Shown here one piece after another: positions 1 through 5,120 of a stretch of 5,418 bases of DNA. Numbering within the stretch: position 1 is the stretch's first letter; the number at the start of each line of letters is the position of its first letter. The notes beneath the pieces were generated by a model that was not told the origin of the DNA, made no database searches, and saw only the letters and a program-made list of their open reading frames with translations. Position numbers and translations under genes: made by a program. This DNA comes from Microcoleaceae cyanobacterium UBA11344. GTDB taxonomy: Bacteria; Cyanobacteriota; Cyanobacteriia; Cyanobacteriales; Microcoleaceae. Location: NCBI GenBank assembly GCA_003483675.1, contig DMYK01000585.1:1-5418 (forward strand). Reading direction: 5' to 3'.

Positions 1-2
1 TT

Positions 3-422
3 AAAACTGAATTGCCTGTAAATTCTTCTACTTGGCTGGGACGTTTGCCCTCCTGTGCTTATTTGCGGGGGTGCGATCGCAATCATGGCAATTCCCGCAG
101 TTCAACGACAAATCAGGTTTGGCCAATTCGCGCTGGTATGGTTCGAGTCGGACGCTGGGAAGAAAATGATGTAGTGATTCGAGAACAGTGGGTTTCTCAA
201 AAACACGCAGAAATTTTCTGCCGTAACAGTATCAGGGATAACGAAAGTGAACCTAGCTACTTCCTGCGCGATTTTTCTCGTTATGGGACTCTAGTTTTAG
301 GCCCTGACGGATGGCAGAGAGTTCACCATCAAGAACTGCTGCTGCGATCGGGCACTCAGCTCAAATTTGGCAGTTCTCAAGGTCAGATTTTTGAGTTTAC
401 CATTGAGGCTGCCAAAACTTAG
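3..422 (+). CDS. FHA-domain protein, 5' end uncertain (probably partial)
   Basis: This is a forkhead-associated (FHA) domain protein; the family binds phosphothreonine peptides, usually in Ser/Thr kinase signalling. Numbering from a possible TTG start at base 12, the domain spans about residues 36-131. It shows VGRWEENDVVI (Gly47-Arg48, Asn52-Asp53), VSQKHAEIF (Ser62, His65), YFLRDFSRYGT (83-93, with Tyr in place of the usual Asn before Gly-Thr), and SGTQLKFG (113-120). Together these are the complete strand and loop core of an FHA fold. The frame is open to the left edge and no ribosome binding site is visible before TTG-12 or TTG-63, so the start may lie outside the window. Residues 1-34 are Ser/Cys/Arg-rich, contain a translated HIP1 site, and do not look like a domain; an upstream frameshift cannot be excluded. 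The stop is TAG at 420-422. The phosphopeptide partner is unknown, and no kinase gene is in view. Confidence 0.85.
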   Translation, partial: KTELPVNSSTWLGRLPSCAYLRGCDRNHGNSRSSTTNQVWPIRAGMVRVGRWEENDVVIREQWVSQKHAEIFCRNSIRDNESEPSYFLRDFSRYGTLVLGPDGWQRVHHQELLLRSGTQLKFGSSQGQIFEFTIEAAKT

Positions 423-480
423 GGCGGAGCGTGCAACTGATTGCGGAACGAATTAAGGTGCTGGTGTAGCTAATTTTTGA

Positions 481-510
481 CCACTTCGACTCCGATCCAC
501 TTCGACTCCG
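481..510. repeat. Two direct copies of a 14-base cyanobacterial dispersed repeat
   Basis: CCACTTCGACTCCG occurs at 481-494 and again at 497-510, separated by AT, giving a 16-base period. The second copy runs on into CGAGCGTGACC. The same core, TTCGACT(C/A)CGCTCA or a truncated form, recurs at 1264-1280, 2184-2211, 2265-2280 and 5233-5247. It belongs to the short interspersed repeats common in filamentous cyanobacteria. There are no further units or spacers here, so it is not a CRISPR array. Confidence 0.75.
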
Positions 511-561
511 CGAGCGTGACCATAGAGTGACAGAAAAGTTTTGGGCGTTGAGCCTCAAGTC

Positions 562-604
562 GGGAGTTAACAGAGTGATGCACCACTCGCTACTCGCAAC
601 TCCC
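562..604. other. Nested inverted repeat in the leader of the 657-1238 gene
   Basis: The outer arms are GGGAGTT (562-568) and AACTCCC (598-604), a perfect 7-base match. Inside lies a second hairpin, GAGTG (573-577) / CACTC (584-588), with a 6-base loop. No T-run follows, so it is not a typical terminator. It may be a leader structure for the downstream gene 52 bases away, or a remnant of a mobile repeat. Confidence 0.4.
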
Positions 605-656
605 TCTGATCGAAGTCCCCGTTCTGTATTTTCCTTTCTCATTTAGGTATTACATC

Positions 657-1238
657 ATGGCTACCCAATCTACTGATTCTCAATATTTTCGCGACTCTCA
701 AACTCAGGCTGAGATGGAACTTCTCGCCACAATTGTTCAGACTGATATTGCTTACCCCTGGAATCCTGCACAGCTTGAATCAGAATCTTATTTGACAGCG
801 AAGGAGCAAGAATTTGCGCTGTTTGATTCCTTCAGCGACAGCGATATTGCTCAGAAGTCACAAATATTGTTCGCGCAATTAGAACAAGTTTGGTTAGCGA
901 CTACTCTGCAAAAGTCTTTGTGTGAGAAATTTGCTCTGGTTCCTCAAGATTTTCTGGCTAGCATCGCTCAAAGCGTCCAAAAAGCAACTGTTAAGTGTCA
1001 ATCTTTAGCTGACCAAATGGTAGAGTGTGTATTAAATATTTTGCCTCAGTGGGCTGAGGAAGATTTGCAGGTGTTGGCGCGTCCTTTGGCTTACGCCATG
1101 CGAGAGGCTGATTCCTTCGGGGTGGAAGTGGTGATGGCTACTAGAAGACCTTGGACTGAATTGTCGGAAATAGAACAAGCTAGAGTTAGTTTGGCCGTGG
1201 CCCGCTATGCTATATCGCAATTAGAACTTTCTGATTAG
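657..1238 (+). CDS. Hypothetical all-helical acidic protein, 193 aa
   Basis: I do not recognise a named family. The predicted protein is 193 residues, acidic and apparently all-helical, with no signal peptide and no membrane segment, so it is probably cytoplasmic. Residues 1-16 are polar and Ser/Thr/Gln-rich. A run around 32-78 (YPWNPAQL, SYLTAKEQEF, then Asp/Ser-rich) leads into amphipathic helices through about 190. A short Pro/Arg segment, ATRRPWTELS, sits near 161-170. The ATG at 657 is preceded by AGG (645-647) nine bases upstream, an acceptable ribosome binding site that supports this start. Codon use is balanced and the frame is clean, so I take it as real. It lies 234 bases after the FHA gene on the same strand, with a repeat-filled gap, so co-transcription is possible but not shown. 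Function is unknown; no catalytic motif is evident. Confidence 0.8.
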   Translation: MATQSTDSQYFRDSQTQAEMELLATIVQTDIAYPWNPAQLESESYLTAKEQEFALFDSFSDSDIAQKSQILFAQLEQVWLATTLQKSLCEKFALVPQDFLASIAQSVQKATVKCQSLADQMVECVLNILPQWAEEDLQVLARPLAYAMREADSFGVEVVMATRRPWTELSEIEQARVSLAVARYAISQLELSD

Positions 1239-1350
1239 TTTTTTGACTGGTTGGGTTTTTGTGCACTTCGACTACGCTCTGTTACCGGGTATTCAGCAAT
1301 TACCGATCGCCATCGCCGTCATCCTTGGGTGATTCGTCAGAATTTCTTGA

Positions 1351-1383
1351 TCGATCAATTGAGGGGAGCGATCGAGTTTTTTT
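1351..1383 (+). terminator. Possible intrinsic terminator downstream of the 657-1238 gene
   Basis: Perfect 6-base arms TCGATC (1351-1356) and GATCGA (1370-1375) enclose a 13-base loop. After a single G comes a run of seven T (1377-1383). The geometry fits a plus-strand intrinsic terminator. The stem is short with half A/T, and it lies over 110 bases past the stop codon. Part of the stem may simply be HIP1-like sequence. Confidence 0.35.
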
Positions 1384-1488
1384 GAGATTTTTTTACGTGT
1401 TATCGAAGAGTCCCCTACTTTTTCAAACTTATTTAAAATTTATCTACCTTTAGTTAGATGTCAAAGTCGTCTAATTTGTCTGCGATAC

Positions 1489-1516
1489 GGATTGCTATAG
1501 TTTGATATAGCAATCC
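1489..1516. repeat. Perfect 11-base inverted repeat (cyanobacterial small dispersed hairpin)
   Basis: GGATTGCTATA (1489-1499) and TATAGCAATCC (1506-1516) are exact reverse complements around a 6-base loop, followed by T-rich sequence. From memory, ATTGCTATA/TATAGCAAT hairpins are a recurrent small repeat in filamentous cyanobacteria; I could not check this by search. It could act as a terminator-like hairpin, but it sits 250 bases past the nearest upstream gene. Confidence 0.7.
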
Positions 1517-1768
1517 TCTTTGATTTTTCAACAAACTACCGTGATCATGAAATTGTGAAAATATTAAATAATCTAAACACGATCGGTGAGGTCTATCTAC
1601 TAAATTTTTTACTCAGCTTAAGCCGCGGGCGATTTTTGAGCGGAATCGACAAGTTAGGGCGATCGTAGTTTCGCAAGTTTAGCGACATCTCGCTGTTAGA
1701 TCCTGATTAGATCTCACGCTATGAGTCTTGCAGTAACATAAAGTTATTCTTCTCGAAATTTCCGAACC

Positions 1769-2158
1769 ATGAAACTCAACTCATCTTTTTTTTATAAAGC
1801 TGCTGTGGTAGCAAATTTGCTCCTAGCATCTCTCACCGCGTTCAGTATCGGTGTTCAAGCCGAGACGAAAAGCTCTAGTGAAAATTATCGAGCTAGATGC
1901 AGTTTCTACGGACAGAATCAGCGACAGGCACAAACAATAGGCTGTTCAATTAAGCAGAATCCAAACCAAATTACAATTAGCTGGGATGATGGATTCACCA
2001 CTAATCTGGAGTTGTCAAAAGATGGTATTTGGCAATCAATGCCATCTCAATCGAAAGCAGAAGTAATATTTTATGCCGGTAGTGGACAAGTATCTAGGGT
2101 TGAAATTTACGAAGGCCCTGGTAAAGGGATTCTTGTTGTAAATCCCTCTTTGAACTAA
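1769..2158 (+). CDS. Small exported two-cysteine protein, 129 aa, unknown function
   Basis: The N terminus is a clear Sec signal peptide: MKLNSSFFYK, a hydrophobic core (about residues 11-28), and a likely type I cleavage after VQA (Ala31/Glu32). The mature product would be about 98 residues in the periplasm or outside the cell. It has exactly two cysteines, Cys44 (RARCSF) and Cys59 (IGCSIKQ), well placed for one disulfide. A QITISWDDGFTTNLEL segment (67-82) and alternating hydrophobic strands to the end suggest a small beta-rich fold. I recall cyanobacterial exported proteins with a similar C-S-x-x-Q / W-x-DG layout, but cannot assign a family. The upstream bases contain no good Shine-Dalgarno; the start rests on the signal peptide. 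It stands alone: 530 bases follow the previous gene and the next genes are on the other strand. Confidence 0.8.
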   Translation: MKLNSSFFYKAAVVANLLLASLTAFSIGVQAETKSSSENYRARCSFYGQNQRQAQTIGCSIKQNPNQITISWDDGFTTNLELSKDGIWQSMPSQSKAEVIFYAGSGQVSRVEIYEGPGKGILVVNPSLN

Positions 2159-2217
2159 GGTTAAAAAACCAAATTTTTCTGAACACTTCGACTCCCCTTC
2201 GGCTACGCTCAGGGGGG
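2159..2217 (+). terminator. Weak terminator-like hairpins after the exported-protein gene
   Basis: GGTT (2159-2162) and AACC (2167-2170) can pair directly after the stop codon, followed by AAATTTTTC. A second hairpin, CCCC (2194-2197) with the G-run starting at 2212, is built from the TTCGACT/GGCTACGCTCA repeat. Neither is strong, but both lie where the transcript should end. Confidence 0.3.
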
Positions 2218-2310
2218 CAGCTTTCGTGACCGGGTGGATATATCCGAGAGATATTGATGCAGGGTTTCGACTCCGCTCAACCACCAGGGTTTTTGACCCT
2301 GCGTGCATCC
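2184..2310. repeat. Cluster of TTCGACT-type repeats and inverted repeats
   Basis: CACTTCGACTCC (2184-2195) with GGCTACGCTCA (2201-2211), and TTTCGACTCCGCTCAA (2265-2280), are copies of the dispersed repeat seen elsewhere in the window. GGATATATCC (2236-2245) is a perfect palindrome. GATGC AGGGT (2256-2265) pairs with ACCCT...GCATC (2296-2309), with four extra bases on the right arm. An inner hairpin, CAGGGT (2285-2290) / ACCCTG (2296-2301), has a loop of TTTTG. No coding potential is seen. Confidence 0.65.
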
Positions 2311-2340
2311 ACGACTGTTACTATCTAACATCTTTCATTC

Positions 2341-2438
2341 TTCATAAAAGGCAAATAGTTTACAAACCAGATATCGGCACAAAATCCTAACCGAAACTTG
2401 TGCGATTTCCCGGTTTAACAGTTACTAACTGAACGGCT
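2341..2438. repeat. 98-base direct repeat, left copy
   Basis: It matches 3194-3291 in the same orientation with 7 mismatches in 98 bases and no gaps (offset 853). The last 42 bases, reading from the CTTGTGCG region to GAACGGCT, are identical. The repeat covers the 3' coding end of the binding-protein gene and its short downstream flank. Together with the right copy it brackets the Uma2 gene. Confidence 0.9.
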
Positions 2439-2447
2439 AGATCGCCC
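2360..2447 (-). pseudogene. 3'-end remnant of a second binding-protein gene
   Basis: Read on the minus strand in the frame of the neighbouring binding-protein gene, this stretch gives AVQLVTVKPGNRTSFG, then TAG (2387-2389), then DFVPISGL and TAA (2360-2362). The intact gene reads AVQLVTVKPGNRTSYG, Tyr, EFVPISGL and TGA. The differences are Tyr to Phe, Tyr to stop, Glu to Asp, one silent change and a changed stop codon. Before AVQ two codons are missing (GD-L rather than GD-R-N-R), but the frame is kept. The conservative pattern suggests it was once the end of a translated paralog. Homology ends around 2447, a few bases before the Uma2 stop codon. Nothing of the rest of that gene remains in the window. 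Confidence 0.75.
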
Positions 2448-2451
2448 AAAA

Positions 2452-3087
2452 TCATTCCTGCTGTTCGTTATACGATCGCATCTTCAATTCCTCCCGAAAA
2501 GCCATCACCGCATCAAACTGTTCCTCTGGTTTCACATAATTGGCTAACAACTCAATGTCACATTCTGGCAACAACTCACTCCTAGCAAGGCACTCATAGC
2601 CATCCGCCCGCAGATGACGAATCGTAAATCGCCCAGCCTCCCACACCCACACTTCCGTCACTCCCAGCCCCCGGTAAATCTCCAACTTATCCACCATGCC
2701 ACTACTCAGCACTACCTCGATCGCCAAATCTGGAAACTCCTTTTTCTGCCCTAAGCAATAGCACTCATCAGGCTCCAATCCGCGCTGCTTAGCAACCTTG
2801 CGAAACGTCGCCGAACCGATCGCATGAAAGCGGGTACGTGTATCCTGAAAATACGCTTCCATCAGCATCCCAATCGTTGTTTTGAGTTCTTCATGCAGGG
2901 GGGAATTGCTCATAATTTCTAACATTCCTTCCAAATAGCTCAACCGCAAAGCTGGAAAATCATCGCCCAAAGTGGCTAACAATAATTCATACTGTTGCCA
3001 ACTTACCCCCTCCAGCACCACGCGCTGTTCTGGCAAAGAGTCAACAATCACCGGAGACAAAACTTGAGAAGTCATAGGATTCACCAT
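2452..3087 (-). CDS. Uma2 family (DUF820) PD-(D/E)XK endonuclease-like protein
   Basis: This is a Uma2/DUF820 protein, a family with a predicted PD-(D/E)XK nuclease fold that is greatly expanded in cyanobacteria; the physiological role is mostly unknown. From ATG 3087 it is 211 residues, normal for the family. Landmarks: SLPEQRVVLEGVSWQQYELL near the N terminus, RLSYLEGMLEIMS, EPDECY (Asp107-Glu108), FPDLAIEVV (Asp120, Glu124), then DKLEIYRGLGVTEVWVWE with Lys134. Asp120, Glu124 and Lys134 are the likely active-site set, so it looks intact. The frame is open up to a GTG at 3216 that overlaps the upstream stop. That extension is a translated inverted repeat (NRQDACST, GTGILPV), so I prefer ATG 3087; ATG 3075, preceded by GGTGA, is equally plausible. 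It is bracketed by 98-base direct repeats, which suggests it arrived as an insertion. Uma2 genes are usually single, with no cognate methylase; none is seen here. Confidence 0.88.
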   Translation of the reverse strand: MVNPMTSQVLSPVIVDSLPEQRVVLEGVSWQQYELLLATLGDDFPALRLSYLEGMLEIMSNSPLHEELKTTIGMLMEAYFQDTRTRFHAIGSATFRKVAKQRGLEPDECYCLGQKKEFPDLAIEVVLSSGMVDKLEIYRGLGVTEVWVWEAGRFTIRHLRADGYECLARSELLPECDIELLANYVKPEEQFDAVMAFREELKMRSYNEQQE

Positions 3088-3131
3088 CCAAACTTGTTCT
3101 TCTATCTTATTTGATATTACACCATTCTCAA

Positions 3132-3196
3132 GAACAGGCAAGATGCCTGTTCCACAAGAGATGAATTTTATTGTGGAACAGGCATCTTGCCTGTTC
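3132..3196. repeat. Perfect 26-base inverted repeat (MITE-like hairpin)
   Basis: The arms at 3132-3157 and 3171-3196 are exact reverse complements over all 26 bases, with a 13-base loop (3158-3170). Each arm contains AACAGGCAAGATGCCTGTTC, itself nearly palindromic. Its outer edge coincides with the edge of the right 98-base repeat. The six-frame products NRQDACST and GTGILPV are, from memory, recurrent in cyanobacterial annotations, which suggests a dispersed element. It lies between the binding-protein stop and the proper Uma2 start and would fold strongly in a read-through transcript. Confidence 0.9.
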
Positions 3197-3291
3197 ATAA
3201 AAGGCAAATAGCTCACAAACCAGATATCGGTACAAATTCATAACCATAACTTGTGCGATTTCCCGGTTTAACAGTTACTAACTGAACGGCT
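3194..3291. repeat. 98-base direct repeat, right copy (end of the binding-protein gene)
   Basis: This is the counterpart of 2341-2438. It contains the intact last 26 codons of the binding-protein gene with its TGA stop (3213-3215), plus 19 bases beyond. It abuts and overlaps by three bases (TTC) the end of the 26-base inverted arm. Confidence 0.9.
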
Positions 3292-4631
3292 CGATTGCGA
3301 TCGCCCGAAGGTAAAAATCGAATCTCACCAGAAGCCCCAGTTGCCGAAAAATTTGACGCTGAGAGAGCTTGTTGAATCCCGGTACGAGTCGGATTAAGCC
3401 GTAAACCGGCAATTAAAGCTATCGCCGCATCGTAGGTTAAAGCTGTGCGCCAACTTACTTCAGCATTCCAAAGTTGTTTGGATGTTTGGGGAAAGTTTGA
3501 CTGCGGATCTGCCAGAATGTGCCAAGGAATTGCTAGCACCATATTTGTTGCTCCCGCTCCACCAATTTGCAGTATTTTAGCCGTATAAGCGCCGTCTCCT
3601 GCTAATAAGGGCAGCCGTTTCGCGTTTACTTGCACTACTTGCAAAGCTTGGTCTATGGTGGCTGAATTGGATGCTAACATGATGACTTCGGCTCCTTGGG
3701 CGATCGCATCTTTAACACTGTCAGCAGCATTAAAATTAGGATTGGCCAAGTCAAATTCCGATCCTATTTGTCCTCCATCTGCGTAGACAGCCGTGGTAAA
3801 CTCATTTTTTAATGACTTGCTATAACTGCTGGCAGAATTGAAAAAAACAACAGCTTTTTTCTTTTGCAATTTTGTCAGCATATAGCGGGAGAGAGCATTA
3901 GCCGCAAACCGATCGCTCGGCACTGTCCGAAATATATTACTGCCAACTCCTGAGAGTTGGACAGACGTACTGGTAGGAGAAATTGCTACTAATTGATTTT
4001 GTTGATAAACCTTGCTTGCTGCTAGCGTTGTGTCTGATCCAAAATGTCCGATTACTCCTAAAACTTCCGAGTTTTTTGCTAAAGCATTGGCAATTTGCGA
4101 AGCTATCTCTGGGTTGTTGTCGTCATTAGCAATTAGCACTTTTAAGGGAATACCGCTAAGGCCGCCACTTTGATTTAGTTCATTTTGAGCTTGAGCAACA
4201 CCGCGCAGAATTTCGAGAGCCGCATTGATATCGCTACCAATAGGAACAGCTACAGCAATCATGTAGGATTTTTGGTTGCCAATCCGGGCGTTGTTGAGGT
4301 AAATTAAGGCTTCGGGATCGTTGCGATTGGCTTGCAGGGAAGTTTCTAGGTTGGTAATAGCTGTGTTATAATTGCCAGATGCGATCGCCTGTACAGCTTC
4401 TTGTTTTTTGGCTGTTGCTCCGCCTGGAATTAACAGTTTTTTCCCCGCGCTCAAACGCTGCTCCATAGACTGTTCAGACTGCGGGGATTTATTGGAAAAC
4501 GTCTGTTCGGGAGAGACACCTCCGGGATTTATGACGCTACGGTTTGTCAGCCACCAAATACCTGTACCGGCTAGCCCGATCGTAATTAGGAGTGATAAGA
4601 TGAGAACAGCAGTTTCGTTTTTTTGGGACAT
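3213..4631 (-). CDS. Anchored ABC-type substrate-binding protein (LivK-like, periplasmic-binding fold type 1)
   Basis: This 472-residue protein has three parts. Residues 8-28 are one hydrophobic segment (LILSLLITIGLAGTGIWWL) with no following lipobox cysteine, so it is probably a membrane anchor. Residues about 34-66 are a polar Ser/Gln/Pro linker. Residues 75-107 look like a TPR-type helical pair (AIASGNYNTAITNLE, then NDPEALIYLNNAR). Residues 112-470 match the branched-chain amino-acid/amide receptor fold (Peripla_BP_6), with IAVAVPI, LIANDDNNPEIASQIA, VLGVIGHFGSDTTLAA, VAISPTSTS and FRTVPSD. It should sit on the periplasmic face and bind a small ligand; the ligand cannot be read from sequence. 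No permease or ATPase genes are nearby, so it may be an orphan receptor or pair with a transporter elsewhere. The ATG at 4631 gives the membrane segment directly; the ribosome site is weak (AAAG). A 3' remnant of a sister gene lies at 2360-2447. Confidence 0.9.
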   Translation of the reverse strand: MSQKNETAVLILSLLITIGLAGTGIWWLTNRSVINPGGVSPEQTFSNKSPQSEQSMEQRLSAGKKLLIPGGATAKKQEAVQAIASGNYNTAITNLETSLQANRNDPEALIYLNNARIGNQKSYMIAVAVPIGSDINAALEILRGVAQAQNELNQSGGLSGIPLKVLIANDDNNPEIASQIANALAKNSEVLGVIGHFGSDTTLAASKVYQQNQLVAISPTSTSVQLSGVGSNIFRTVPSDRFAANALSRYMLTKLQKKKAVVFFNSASSYSKSLKNEFTTAVYADGGQIGSEFDLANPNFNAADSVKDAIAQGAEVIMLASNSATIDQALQVVQVNAKRLPLLAGDGAYTAKILQIGGAGATNMVLAIPWHILADPQSNFPQTSKQLWNAEVSWRTALTYDAAIALIAGLRLNPTRTGIQQALSASNFSATGASGEIRFLPSGDRNRAVQLVTVKPGNRTSYGYEFVPISGL

Positions 4632-4828
4632 AACTTTACAATTTGAGATTTTATAAATAACGAAGTCATTAGTCAGTAGGAGCGATTAAAAAACATTAAT
4701 CCGTGTATCTGTGTTTATCCGTGTCGGGCTGTCATTGCAGAAGTCCTATCTAATTATATTTTGACATTTTTCTGAATTTATTTTAGACTAACCGCGAGGC
4801 ACTCCGCAGTATAATCGGCTCACATCAG
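4632..4828. promoter_or_regulatory. Divergent intergenic promoter region
   Basis: This gap separates the minus-strand binding-protein gene from the plus-strand FHA fragment. Minus-strand candidates are a perfect TATAAT -10 (complement of 4753-4758) without a good -35, and TATAAA (complement of 4650-4655) close to the start codon. The gap also holds three ATC(C/T)GTGT octamers at 4699-4706, 4707-4714 and 4717-4724. On the minus strand these read as an ACACGGAT/ACACAGAT repeat, probably a dispersed repeat rather than an operator. Confidence 0.45.
4761..4789 (+). promoter_or_regulatory. Sigma70-type promoter for the truncated FHA gene
   Basis: A consensus -35 TTGACA (4761-4766) is followed, after exactly 17 bases, by TAGACT (4784-4789), a 4/6 match to TATAAT. 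Initiation near 4796 would give a leader of about 33 bases before ATG 4829. A separate perfect TATAAT at 4810-4815 has no matching -35 and would leave almost no leader. The sequence looks like a real promoter, although the gene it serves appears broken. Confidence 0.5.
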
Positions 4829-5110
4829 ATGCCGGATGTCTATCTTGCAGGTAACTATGTATATGTTAACTCTCGAATGGATGGAAGGGAATTAAGGGCG
4901 ATCGCAAACCTTCACCTCCACACAAGCCACAGAAACCACCGAGGTACAATTCCCATCGGCCGAGCTAGAGAGCAGTGCGATTTGGTACTAAGTGAGACGG
5001 AAAGGAGTTTGTCTCCCTTGCACGTTGAAATATTTTTTAACACCAGCGCTAATAACTTCTGGGTTAGGTTTTTTTATCAAGAAAATGGGTCGAAAACCCC
5101 GTCCTTCTAG
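4829..5110 (+). pseudogene. Truncated FHA-domain gene, 93 codons
   Basis: Residues about 27-80 are the N-terminal half of an FHA domain: LHLHTSHRNHRG, TIPIGRAREQCDLVLSE (Gly44-Arg45, Asp51), RSLSPLHVEIFFN (Ser62, His65) and NNFWVR. These are the phosphopeptide-contact residues. Complete domains continue with an RNL...N..P/NGT segment and final strands ending in a Gly/Leu-Gly motif. Here the frame reads RFFYQENGSKTPSF and stops at TAG 5108-5110, so the last third of the domain is missing. The stop lies within a CCGTCCT/AGGACGG hairpin resembling an IS200/IS605 end, suggesting that an insertion or its decay removed the 3' end. The product could not fold as a normal FHA domain. The start at 4829 is uncertain; no Shine-Dalgarno is visible. 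A good plus-strand promoter lies just upstream. A functional short protein is the less likely alternative. Confidence 0.65.
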
Positions 5111-5120
5111 GACGGCTTTA
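5087..5120. mobile_element. IS200/IS605-like end hairpin (possible remnant)
   Basis: CCGTCCT (5099-5105) and AGGACGG (5109-5115) form a perfect 7-base stem with a 3-base loop, flanked by AAAACC on the left and CTTTAAGC on the right. CCGTCC-T-CTAGGACGG hairpins of this kind are typical of the right ends of IS200/IS605 elements next to tnpB in cyanobacteria (family knowledge, not searched). No tnpA or tnpB sequence is seen on either side. A weak intrinsic terminator is the alternative. Confidence 0.45.

Larger units (their letters stand above)
1239..1768. other. 530-base non-coding stretch
   Basis: No credible gene is seen on either strand. It holds a copy of the CACTTCGACTACGCTC repeat (1264-1280), HIP1-like CGATCG fragments, a hairpin followed by seven T (1351-1383), a second T-run (about 1389-1395), and a perfect inverted repeat (1489-1516). 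The part nearest the 1769 gene is AT-rich with CGATCG fragments. I could not find a -35/-10 pair there that I would defend. Confidence 0.6.

Noticed and set aside
22..171. Second open frame over the start of the first FHA gene (GGAIAIMAIPAVQRQI...)
   Set aside because: It contains hydrophobic stretches made partly by the HIP1 site and ends quickly. It might hint at a frameshift upstream, but there is no domain evidence to use it.
397..642. Minus-strand 81-codon frame
   Set aside because: It is mostly translated dispersed repeats (Arg-Ser repeats from TTCGACT units) and overlaps the FHA gene end.
1032..1220. Minus-strand 62-codon frame
   Set aside because: It lies wholly antisense within the 657-1238 gene; Ser/His-rich, as expected for a shadow frame.
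1259..1453. Plus-strand 64-codon frame starting GTG
   Set aside because: It begins inside a dispersed repeat, reads through HIP1-like fragments and T-runs, has no ribosome site, and shows no protein-like pattern.
2036..2308. Minus-strand 90-codon frame
   Set aside because: It is antisense to the exported-protein gene and translates the TTCGACT repeats; no ribosome site or domain.
2452..3216. Uma2 read as a restriction-modification or toxin-antitoxin component
   Set aside because: No methylase, specificity or antitoxin gene lies beside it; solitary Uma2 genes are normal in cyanobacteria.
4372..4656. Plus-strand 94-codon frame
   Set aside because: It is antisense to the well-supported N-terminal part of the binding-protein gene and has no recognisable features.
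4699..4724. Three ATC(C/T)GTGT octamers considered as an operator array or CRISPR-like repeat
   Set aside because: The spacing is irregular (8 then 10 bases) and the sequence resembles a common dispersed cyanobacterial repeat; there are no spacers.
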